Source: Perkinsus marinus ATCC 50983
Lineage: Eukaryota; Perkinsozoa; Perkinsida; Perkinsidae
Length of the DNA stretch: 64,000 bases
NCBI RefSeq assembly: GCF_000006405.1
Contig: NW_003207229.1
Coordinates: 8,337-72,336 of the forward strand
Direction: 5' to 3'
The translations under genes and the position numbers were made by a program. Below the pieces are notes generated by a model. The model ran no database searches. It saw only the letters and a list, made by a program, of their open reading frames with translations, and had not been told where the DNA came from. Shown piece after piece: positions 1 through 10,071 of this stretch (its first letter is position 1; each line of letters begins with the position of its first letter).

Positions 1-779
1 AAACAGAATCTCTTACGCAAACTCGGGCTGGCTCTCTTCTCGGGTGGGTCTTATACAGAGCTCATTCCCTCCTTCATTAAGCCACACAGGTCTCACTGGG
101 AGATACCTGTGGTCCTTGCTCGATATCGTTGGTGCTCACTTGCTTTGGTGGACTTGGCATGAGAGTGATGAACTCTACAGCGCTAAGATTTGTGGGGTAA
201 TTAGTTACGACGTTACTCATTTCATTCAGTGATACTTTGCAGGTTCCTATAGCCAGCAGCTTTTGGATACTTTCTGAGACGGCGTGCATTGGCCTTGTCT
301 ATGCTCTAACACGGACTCGATCTACGCTTCTGATTTCCACCCTCATGTTCTTGTTGGTTCCCGTCCTTTTCAACATCCCTTTTGCGGTGCTATATCATCC
401 CATTGAACAATATGGTCGACCTGATGTTGCATTATATCTGATGGAAGCCATAGGAGTTATCGCGGCGCTCGGGCTTCTCGCTGGTCATCACTCCACCAAA
501 TGTTCTCGACACTTGTTCGGCATCGCTGTGGCCTTCGTTCTGATTCATCTCGTCATTTTACTGGTCGATCGAAGCGAAATGCCTCATAAGCTGAGATATT
601 CCTACGGCCAGCCGTTCGTTTACCGGGACTGCCAGGGTGAACAAGAGACTGTCTTCTGGGGTACTATGACGAGAGATCGTTTCCTTTGTCCTGCTAAGAT
701 GAGCGCGGAAAAGCTTTACACGCTCAACTGCCTCGCCGAGATGCCAGTTGAGGGGAAATGGTATGGCTGTGCGGTGTAG
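1..779 (+). CDS. multi-pass membrane protein, 3' part of gene
   Basis: Three exons can be read: 1-43, 90-196 and 243-779, separated by GT-AG introns of 46 nt each (44-89 and 197-242). Both junctions keep one frame and the stop is at 777-779. The start lies outside the window. The protein has a striking segment GAHLLWWTWH before the second junction. Four or more hydrophobic helices follow, for example around ILSETACIGLVYAL, LLISTLMFLLVPVLF, AIGVIAALGLLAG and IAVAFVLIHLVILLV. It ends in a hydrophilic tail with four spaced cysteines (YRDCQGE, RFLCPAKM, TLNCLAE, WYGCAV). I cannot name the family, although the tryptophan-rich motif looks like a conserved signature. It is probably an integral membrane protein with a cysteine-containing C-terminal tail. 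The gene structure is well supported; the function is unknown. Confidence 0.7.
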
Positions 780-2324
780 GGTGACTTTCGAAGTTTCATC
801 GATAATCGTTGAGTTTCTGAAGTCCTTGGTCTTGTTGTTGTTGATTTATGTCGCTAAAGGCAACGAGAAGCGAAAAGCTGACTGAGTCGACGGATATTTT
901 CCTTTTTCGAACTTTCTGATTAACGTGTGATTTCGAATCAGTGATTTGCGTTAGGATACTGTCAATCATACTCAGCTTGCTTACATTGCAAGTCCCATTC
1001 ATCGACAAGAGTGACCTCAGAAGGTATTGTACAGTGGTTTAGAGCACGAAGGTCCGAAAGATGGCACGAAACTGACTGTAATGGTGTCAGCCACCAATTC
1101 AAAAACCTCCCCGCGGTCGAAAACCCTCGATGGGATATGTAGTTGACGCAGTATGTGGAGAACTTTCTACGATATTACTACAGCGGTATCTCTGTTTAAC
1201 ATGTGAAATTAGCTCACCCTTATCATGCGGACGTTTCTATCGAAAACTCTCTGGAACGCTAAGTGATAGCACACTCACTTATCGACTAACATTGGCCGAT
1301 AATGAACGAGATCCACAAGGCTGGATAGGGCTGCCCAATCTGTGGACTACCCGGAATCGGAGTTGTTTCGTTCGAGCTGAATAGGGGTATTGAGGATTAG
1401 GAGGCATCGCAGGGGATCGTATGCGTGCCGTGTTGTTGTTTATGCGTGCTCCTCCAATCGTTGGGACGTATGCGTACTGTTGATCGGTCATATGATATTG
1501 AGATCGAGTAATAAGAGGATGAACTTTCGTTAGTTTCTCTATTGAATACTTGTTTACTTCTATTGTCAATCATCAATAGGGCCTCACGTCTGGCAACGGC
1601 TCCAGACCAAGAATCGGACCCCACTGAGACTCAGTGACTAAGCTCGCGGGGCAAACTCAGAGGGGAAAAAGTAGCGGTGCGCGAAAATAGATACCAAATA
1701 TAGCACGAATTTCGCAGAATTCTCGAGCCGCCAACGAAAATACGGACAATCCGAGTCGGGTTGACCACTGCTGTGGACAACTGTCGGGTCAAGGGGACTC
1801 AACGTTAAATGAAGCGCTTGGTATCACCACAACTCAAGCATCCGGATGGGATTGGAGAAATGACATGAAGTGGACGGAGTACATCTGTATTACAACAACA
1901 ACAGTAACTACCACATCACATCAACAGCCATAGGCCGAGACGATAGCAAAAATAGCAGCAGTAGTAGTAGATGCAGCAGCGCCACGGACGGAAGGCTATA
2001 GTGTATTCAGATTAAACAAAGCACTGGAGTAACGGTCTGCTGAGGATCCTACCTCAACAGGCCTAATACGTATCTTTACAGTCTCATCCCGAAGAGAAGT
2101 TTATAAGGCGACAGCAGTGAATATACAACACTGTTGTCGAGACACGAAGACGAATGAAGAAAGGATTCATTGAATGGAGGTTCGTGTTATGATATAACGT
2201 TCTTGACTATGATAGACAACGCTTTGGCCTACCACAGTACAAGAGTGATAGACTTAATGGTGATACCACGACAACTATCACCATCGATACAGAGACATCT
2301 TAAGGTGAATGCAATCGAGTACAC
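780..2324. other. gene-poor stretch with a tRNA-like remnant and trinucleotide runs
   Basis: No convincing exon was found on either strand. Around 1031-1105 the sequence has an A-box-like CAGTGGTTTAGAGCAC followed by a weak B-box-like stretch, so it may be a decayed tRNA-derived SINE. Around 1900-1980 there are short ACA, AGC and AGT trinucleotide runs. The open frame 2170-2640 (+) has skewed composition and no family signal. Some of it may be 3' UTR of the minus-strand gene to the right. Confidence 0.4.
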
Positions 2325-5300
2325 TCAAAGCAAACACTCTCGCACTTTCCCAACGAGTCGCCGAAGCCTGGCAGCTGATGGGCTAGAAACTCGCGCACCA
2401 CAACTTTCAGCTGGACCTAGATGTATGGTCGTAATAGTGGTTGCTACCGGCTCGGCGGCAACAGCAGGAGAACTACTCCCGTCTCCTATCTCGTATATAG
2501 TAGAGGTAGGTGCCTTGGATATCTTAATAGAAGGGATCTCTTCAACCGACTCATCATCATCCTCCTCCCTGATCAAGAAAGCCTCTCATCCCCAATCAGC
2601 GTACCACTCCTCACTCACTTTAAGGAAGAGGAGGAGGTAGTGTCGATCTCGACGGAAGCCACGGGCTTCTCTGTGGGCATCTCACCTTCCATCGCGAAGC
2701 CTGACATAACAACAGATTCTCCGACATAAAACTATATCCTCGATAATTCGGGGTGATCTACCATAGCTCTCGACAATCCAGATCAGCTACTATCGAACGC
2801 CTACCCGTGCAAGGCTTTTTATCATCCCGACCAGCCTCGGCGGCGGACCCTATGCGGGGAGTCACATCATGAATCGATATATCTGAACACAGAATACCAT
2901 CACAACTCTGATTCACCAAAGTTAACCCACCAGTGAGAGTATCCATGACAGTCCTCAGCCGCCCACTTGGTGACCTCCTCAACCCTTTAGGAAGTGTTTG
3001 GCCCGCAGTTCTAGCCGTAATGGGAAACCTATCGAATCAAACCACAAACTCACCCTACCAAAAAGACGATGTCGCATCCAATAACATAGAAAAAGTCAAT
3101 TCCTGGGAAACCCGTCGGCCACCTGTAATCAGCCGTATCGTCACTTATCCAACTTCCCGTCAATGATGAGATCGTGGTGTCTTCAGAGGTGCTACTCTTG
3201 TTATCATCAATGTGGCCTGGCGACTTAGCCAGAGTTCTCGAGGCCGCAGTAGAGAAAGATGACGACGACGATGGAGACGATGGCCCATGATACTTCTCAA
3301 GCCAGTAACACAACCACTCGGTCGCGCTGAAGTATCACCAGGTTGGTATGCACGCATGCACAAACTTCACTTACGCAGTGCATATCTCATCAGCGACCTC
3401 AGCAACTCTACCAGAGACATCATCTTCTTCACTTTCTTCATCGCCAGTATTGTAGGTATGGCCACTCGAAAGCTTCGCCCAAGTAAAAATGCGACACAAG
3501 TCAGCAGTCTCTGTGCTTGATGGTACCTACGAGAGAACACCGTGCACACAATCGTTCCCACAGCTTCAACGTTTATACTCGGGCGAAAACGTCACGATGC
3601 GACTATTTTCCATCTGAGCAAACTCTCCTCAACAGAGTCTCACGTTTATAATAGTAGATCTTCGATCCGAATATCTGGTATGTGACAAGATCGTTGGGAG
3701 GTAGTCTGACGGGCAGGAATCAAATCTCCCAACGACGACTTTTACATAGTCTTCCGGACCTGAGGTAAATCTTCCTCAGATACTGGGCCTAGCCAGGCGG
3801 CTAAAGGATATGTAGGGAAAGATAGATCTCGATACGATTATGTGGTCGGACATGTAAAATATCATATGAAGCTCTCCGAGAAGACAGTCGCATGATAAAT
3901 TGACTGTAGCACAACTACAATAAGGAGAACAACGAATATCCAACAGGTTAGCTATAAAAGATTCATATCATGTCCGGACGCTGCCCACGCCGATACTCAC
4001 CTATTCCGAAGCGCCGACCTTCAAAAAGCATAGTACGAGGTTCGGCAGTATTAACACAAACAGTCCCTCTACGGGACCCGGACAACGTGTGTCCAACGAA
4101 GGTAGAAATCTGACAGAAAGATGGTACAACTATCAGCACGCATGCACACAGATAACATCACTAACCTTAACATCATCAATGATACTCCAACCATATTTCA
4201 TAGCATACTGCGACGACAGGTCGCCTGGATACGTGCGAGAGGCGCCCCTATCGCCACTGTGGTGATCAGATTGATCACTCACAGTATGGTTGTAGTATAT
4301 CGGACCAGAGAACATTCAAATTCGAAAAACTAACAACAATTACTAATACTACAACAACAGCACTCAGCGCACAGCGAAGATTCTCCATTATACCATCCCA
4401 GCCTGAACATACCCAGAAACAGACCATCCCACCACGTACAAGAGAGTCATCCTACGACGCTATTAGGTACAACTACCACACAACAATCATCACTATGAAT
4501 GAGTTATAGACGAGATTATGGTGGTGTTTATAACTGAGCCCTACACTGATGCTAATCACCATCCTCATCAGGACCGACACGGCAGCTCCGATAAGGACAG
4601 CAACACCAGTATGGACAACTACAGAGTAGTAGAGAAACAAGTAGGATAGTGGTGGCCTGTCCATCAGGCAGGAGTATCCTACTGCGCACAGTGAAGAATA
4701 TTCAACCTGGGGTATCGATGGCTGTTCCATCAACATGAAAATCCTACTGCGCACAGCGAAGAATATTTCCAACTTATAGTACAACCCAGTCCTCCCCACC
4801 CTTCTTAGTGCTAGTCTTAACATGAGTAGTCTGTGTGCCTTCACTCTTCACCTCATTATCCTTGTGGTCTTCCTCTGCGACAGCTCCCAAAGTGATATGC
4901 TCCCCCTCTTGAGCTCTCTGCGAGGCCTTCAAAGCCTCTGCCGCCTCAAGCGAAGTGGCTGGGTCTTCAGCCCAACTATCTAACCACACTTGCAACCTAT
5001 ACAGAAAATCCCGTCACGCGCCACGAAATTCATCATCAGCTACCTATCGCAAGCATCGCCCATCTTGTCGGCGAAATCATCTAGCGCTTGATCCATCTTC
5101 TCATCAAAGGACGGCTGGGGTCCAAGATTGGCCTCAGCGACGAGTTTCTTCAAAGCCGCGAATACTGCATCATCACCTCCTTCTACCTGAAAATGAGTAT
5201 TCTAAAATCTTCGCCGTGCGCACAGCAACTCACATTGATACGAACTTTACGTCCGAGTGTACCTTCTGGAGCAGCGATAGCAGCTGCCGAATCGACGGCC

Positions 5301-7160
5301 ACCTTAGGGAGTTCCCCAACAACATCACAGGTCGGACCATGCTCCAGGAATACTTCATCAGTATCAATACCTAACATAAACGACAACTATGGTGATGATG
5401 ATCATGGCGACGATCATACGAGTTCAGTGATAGATCCAATATATGAACACCAATTCGCAGTACTGAATTCTTTATACCGCTAACACCATCATATCAGCAG
5501 GGATATTCCAGAGTCACCTATACTAGTTCAAGCTGAGGTCTAGTCGTTGAGGCCCTAGCCAAGCTCGCAAGCTTGGAAACCTCACATCAGCAGGAGCAGA
5601 AAGCAACCATAACACACGATATACGGACAACTTCACTATATACTGTATCAACATAATATACCTAGATGATATCTATACCCTAATACTAACACGAATATAT
5701 TACTATTTCATGAAGGGGGATATAGACCGTCTCATAATATCCTAACATATATACATCGGGTGTGAACAGGAGTATAACATGATTCGGGTAAGACAAATCT
5801 GTACGAAAATTATGAGATAAACTCCGTTGCAGAAAATGCACGAAAATATTTTTGGCTATAATCTTCGAATATGATGTTTTAAAACAAAACAAACGCTATA
5901 TTCTGGATCAGCACGCTTTCCTCGATAAGACTAGCTATTCAGCTCACTTCGGAAGTTTATCCTACAGATTTCCATAGTATCACTATACATATCCTCTCAG
6001 GGGAGGAAACACCCATAACCCACATCTAAACTCACCAATAGCTAACTTTTTGCCGTCTATGGTGATGAAGTGGGGACTCGACAGATCGAATTCCAGCTTG
6101 CCTTCCCGGATGTTCGTCACACCGTTCCTCAATGAAACCGCAACCTAAACACGCAACCGTCATACACCCAATCAGCCGTCACGCGCCACGAAATTACAGT
6201 AGCATTTTCGAATGAGCCCTTCTGGACTTCATCATCTCCAGAGATCCACGACGAGAAGGGGCCACCGATGGCGGCAGCGGCACTATAGTAGGGCATGGGT
6301 TCGAGTGGCATGTGATAGAGAAAATACTAAAACCTGCACACAAGGAGAGAAGAAGAAGAACAGCGTCACTGAGCCACGAAATTATCGACCCTCATTCCCC
6401 AACCAGGAACACCACCCTTTCCTATGAGAAAGTCGTGACTGAACATGCAATCTACGGCGTCACTGAAAGACACTCCTTCAGCTGCTGGAGTACCATCACC
6501 TCCATATAGTACTCCCTTACTTGATAGCTGCTACGGAATAAGGGGCCACTGGCACAGTATCCAAGTACGAACAACACCAAAGGGGAAGATACGGATGAGG
6601 TTCCAAATGACAAGATACGGATGAGGTCCCAAATGGCAAGATACGGATGAGGTCCCAAATGACAAGATACAGACAGGGTGTAACTGGCAAGATATGAAGC
6701 AGATGATGATGACAAGCTAATAGTAGGAGGAAGAGAGCTAGGATCTTATCAGTTCCCAAGTCAACAACCAGTCATGTCCATTACCTTCAAATAGTCAGTA
6801 TTAATCGCATCATGGGTCATGCCTTAACACCTCTTTACACTAGTTGAACCCCGCGAGTGTGACGTGCTGTATAACCTTCATATGGCACCTCACAGACTGC
6901 AAGTATCTACTCCTTGAACTCTTGAGCCAATACCCATCACTACCACCATTGCAACAAGATACCATTACTGTCCGAAAGTCACAACATCAACTCCTGATTT
7001 CGTCAGATCCTTCATGGCTATTTATATATACACGGAAGGACGGCAACGGAATCGACAAGAAAAGTGACAGCAGCGAATGGCGGCCGATACGACAACAGGA
7101 GCCACCATAACCTCATCATCAAACCCCCCTATAGCTGATTCAACTATAGGATCAACAGAG
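2325..7160 (-). CDS. large intron-rich locus of unknown function (possibly more than one gene)
   Basis: Many small exons on the minus strand join in frame through short GT-AG introns. The best-supported ones are: about 6405-6510 (TPAAEGVSFSDAVDCMF); 6198-6326 and 6036-6144, joined across a 53-nt intron (ENATVAVSLRNGV); 5234-5370, 5044-5186 and up to 4996 (ALDDFADKMGDACDR then LQVWLDSWAEDP); about 4001-4080 (VNTAEPRTMLFEGRRFG); about 3383-3531 (GDEESEEDDVSGRVAEVADE); and 3050-3313, which is serine-rich. The 3' end near 2325-2980 is acidic and serine-rich. A hydrophobic stretch near 4560-4640 (VVHTGVAVLIGAAVSVLM) could be a membrane span. I recognise no domain. Exons are convincing one by one, but the full model, the start and whether it is one gene are not. 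Three introns carry the shared 19-nt motif described in the findings. Two non-coding internal blocks (5400-6030 and 3560-4000) may be long introns. Confidence 0.5.
6586..6690. repeat. 26-bp tandem repeat, about 4-5 copies
   Basis: Units begin AAGATACGGATGAGGTCCC and continue with AAATGGC or AAATGAC. Three copies are near-identical and one or two are degenerate at the right end. The array sits in the upstream part of the minus-strand locus. The 16-nt core GATACGGATGAGGTCC occurs once more near 30934, beside an exon of another unknown gene. Confidence 0.7.
6963..7155. repeat. copy 1 of a ~190-bp duplicated segment
   Basis: This segment matches 14637-14825 over its whole length in the same orientation, with scattered differences. 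Shared landmarks are the CGAAAGTCACAACATCAACTC stretch at the left (written here only in part), a GTGACAGCAG block in the middle, and a closing inverted repeat CCTATAG / CTATAGG with a 9-nt spacer. On the minus strand both copies can encode a short DPI-ESAIGGFD peptide, so the repeat may be a duplicated piece of a gene rather than a transposon. Confidence 0.6.
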
Positions 7161-8566
7161 TTCATCTAGTCACCACTACACGAGAGAACGACTACCTGAT
7201 TCACAGTGTTAAGACCATATCGTGTCACTACTTTCATATCAAGACAGCAGCTAGAGCCCATAGCGTAGAAGGATGCAGATATGATACCACACCACTGCTA
7301 CATCCTAATCAACTACTTTTCATCCGCATCACCTCAACGTCCTGAACACTTAGTCAATACTTTTCAGCAAGCTCTAATGAATCCTATAACGAACAATATA
7401 ATACTTATCCATTTGGGCACTCACCAAGACTCTGTCGGTACCCAGCTCAACGATCTTTCACGGAGGACAGCAGCCTTTCGACAGTGTCGATATGGTGAGC
7501 GCAGACATGTATACTACTAGGGGGTAACTCCTTAACACAGTAACTGACAACAACAACTTCACAATGGACACGACCACACATCGACCAAGTCCGGCATCTT
7601 CTCTGAAGCGATGTGCATCGCGCTTTGGTGAAGAACATTGTCGTGATCTACACTCATCAATACCTGCCACACTGACGTTCAGACTGGCATCTTCTTTTAG
7701 CTAGATGGTACAATATGACTCAACTGCTTGCCATCCACCCATTCTCACTTCGAGATGGTCTCTCTCACAGTGGCAGGGGCACTGGCATCCAATTCTGGGA
7801 AGGGGGGGTTGTGGTATGTTCTTGCTGCAAAAAAATGGGCGTCTCCTGAACGAAACGTAGCCCATTATTCGACCGACAGAGAGACAGCTCTCACCTTATA
7901 CAAGTGCCATTGCCCATGAGCATTATAGTAACAATGCCACCACTCGAGCGCTCCTCAATGTCGGAGCATCTGGCTTCTTGACAAACAGTGGCCAAACCGG
8001 TGGACTTAACATTAGCTTACAAATGGCGTACCGCACAAGATCTTCATTAGTTGGTCCTCCGATCGAAGAACTGTGCCTAACCAACATCTCCTATGAACTA
8101 TTCCCTTACTGCATAAAGGGGTGGTTCAAAATACTAGCGTCGAAGAGCTACTGAGCAGGAAATTACGGATATATCATTTTAAGCCTTTTGGGTTCTCTCA
8201 TCGGTGCTCTAGTGGGCCTCGAAATTTGTGTTGCTGCTGTAGAGGCAGCGAGTGAGGCGGAAGAAAGAGAACAGAAATGCCGATTCAGGGAGAAAAAAGA
8301 TCCATAACATCACGAGAACAGGTAAAAAGAAACTGCGCCGAGGTGGGATGGATTTGATACAATCCTTAATTCTTGACAGGCTAATGCTGGAAGTACGATA
8401 GAGTTCTCAAGAGCGGTCAATAATTCTACGATATTCTTTGACGTACATCGTAGTAGCTTTGCGAGTCTACGTACAGGCCCGTAATGCTCCCCACTTGATC
8501 AAAATATCTAGCAGACTAGTCTAGTCTGCTACACATTTTAAGATTTTTTACATATTTCCGGCCGCC
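7161..8566. other. no convincing gene
   Basis: Short minus-strand open stretches lie at 7180-7450 (for example a possible exon reading LGTDRVLDSLELAEKY across a GTGAGT donor near 7419) and at 7460-7670. These may be 5' exons of the locus to the left, but I cannot connect them. I see nothing recognisable in 7680-8500. A perfect inverted repeat lies at 8509-8531 (arms TAGCAGACTA and TAGTCTGCTA, 3-nt spacer). Confidence 0.35.
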
Positions 8567-8597
8567 CCCTTATATCTAGTCTGATTAGATATAAGGG
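8567..8597. repeat. perfect 12-bp inverted repeat at the tRNA-Cys 3' end
   Basis: Arms CCCTTATATCTA (8567-8578) and TAGATATAAGGG (8586-8597) enclose a 7-nt spacer. On the minus strand the 5' arm starts with the last three bases of the tRNA acceptor stem (CCC), so a trailer hairpin could form in competition with the acceptor stem. There is no clear T-run on the minus strand just after it. It could act in 3'-end formation or be one more of the many short palindromes in this window. Confidence 0.75.
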
Positions 8598-8665
8598 CGC
8601 GTCCGGATTTGAACCGAGGACCTGCTGATCTGCAGTCAGCCGCTCTACCGCTGAGCTACACACCC
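8595..8665 (-). tRNA. tRNA-Cys (GCA)
   Basis: Read on the minus strand, the 7-bp acceptor GGGTGTG pairs with CGCGCCC (two G-U pairs). The D-arm region TAGCTCAGCGGTAGAGC matches an A box. The anticodon stem GCTGA/TCAGC encloses loop CTGCAGA with anticodon GCA. The T-loop is TTCAAAT inside CTCGG/CCGGA, with one mismatch and one G-U pair. There is no intron and no encoded CCA, as expected for a eukaryotic nuclear tRNA. The variable region is short (AGGTC), so this is a class I tRNA. Confidence 0.93.
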
Positions 8666-9121
8666 GGCTGATATGAGGACAAATGAGGAGGGTGCGAGAA
8701 GAGCTCTAGGAGTGAGCGAGAAAACCCCCAAGATTTGCTCGAAGGGTGACCGTGGGGATTCACACTGTGTGGACCACACATACCAGGATTGCCACACGTG
8801 GGAGGAAGTTTGAGATGCTCTTGCGACACGTGTCGGGGTATCGGTTGATGAACTCTAAGAACAACACAACAAGGGAACTCGAGCTAGAGCAACCAATACT
8901 ACGACCCTAGGACAATAACAATAAGCGCACTACCTGCACTTAAGTTCTGTATGAATACCACAGACTTAGCAGCACAGTAATCGATATTGGGCTCATTCGC
9001 TATACTGAGGAAGGCGAAGGTTTGATGAGATTACAAGGGTGCAGGCAAACTGGACCCACAACACCTCGTCCCCCCCAAAACCTGAGCCAACCCTCAGACT
9101 TCACAATAATAAGGACGATGA

Positions 9122-10048
9122 CAATAATAGCTAACGGAAAGATAGAGTCTAGCAAAGGTCAACCGAGCCACGATACATGAATATCGAGACTACGGGACAA
9201 AGAATAAGCAAAAGATCCACTTTCCTAATTGGGGCCACGGTAGCTCCAACGAAGTCATTCACAATGGACCGAATCGGGGCAGACATCGAGTACAGAGTGA
9301 GAACAGCTGACATAGAACTCTTCGTCGTCCCCCCGACTCGAGCAAAGTCGGAACATGGATCGATATCCTCGGGTCGTGCAACATACCAAAGGCAGAACAA
9401 ACGGCTATAAACGATATCATACATTGAGGGAAATGAGACCAGCAGTAAACACTTACGAGCCATACTCATAGATAAACAAACCACCAGTATAATCCCAAGC
9501 GAGATTCCCCTTGCCGTTTCAACGTAAACCAGTGTGGCGCGACTCCTCCCAGAGCGAGAGAAACGGAGGGTGCCTCAAGATCCCTGGCGCCTTCCGGGAA
9601 AATGAGCAACCGCCCGACTCTCAGAGCTATTCCTTCCGGGATCAAGAACATAGAATTCAGCCCTGCAGAAGCCGAATCCGAGTCTCTCCCAGTCAGATGC
9701 GCCTATTCCATACACCTTGTGCGCGCGTACACGTGCCGTAAGCAGCTGCACGTGTACACAGTCAAATCCGTTGCACACTAACAGTCATAACCCACATACT
9801 TCCTCCACGGTCAACAAGACCATTGCAATAATACCGACCAAAAAGTAGAGATAACAGGCATGAATATAACATAATCCAATCTCGGGAAACCAAAATAAGA
9901 TAGCCCCAGCTCTCCTCCCCTCTAAAATGTTGGCCATAAGGGACCTCATTTTAAGACCGGTCAAGGGGACAGAGCCAGACCATAATAGAAACCAGCAAAC
10001 GGCGGTCATACTCGATGACATCAGCCGAACAAAAACAGGAGTCAGCAA
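9122..10048 (-). CDS. possible membrane-protein gene, unidentified
   Basis: The minus strand has hydrophobic open stretches at 9785-10048 (for example VCWFLLWSGSVPLTG and CYLYFLVGIIAMVLLT). A plausible intron with a GTATGT donor near 9803 and a GTGCAG acceptor near 9750 would continue the frame into LLTARVRAHK. Further down, a GTAAGT donor near 9457 and a TATAG acceptor near 9411 lead to another open stretch to about 9149, with the hydrophobic KVDLLLILCPVVSIF. Reading frames in 9480-9700 do not join cleanly, so the model is provisional. The locus starts 24 bp beyond the stop codon of the adjacent retroelement on the same strand. The first part could therefore belong to that element, or the element may have landed at this gene's 5' end. 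No family is recognised. Confidence 0.3.
9727..9757. repeat. 10-bp perfect inverted repeat
   Basis: Arms GTACACGTGC (9727-9736) and GCACGTGTAC (9748-9757) flank an 11-nt spacer. Confidence 0.8.
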
Positions 10049-10071
10049 AGATAGTGAAGTAGGTGATAATC

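Noticed and set aside
2170-2729. Plus-strand ORFs of 156 and 102 codons
   Set aside because: Low-complexity composition, no splice support; more likely the opposite strand of acidic minus-strand exons.
9600-9640. LLIFPEGAR as an acyltransferase FPEGTR motif
   Set aside because: A single short match, with no HX4D motif upstream and a frame that does not join its neighbours.
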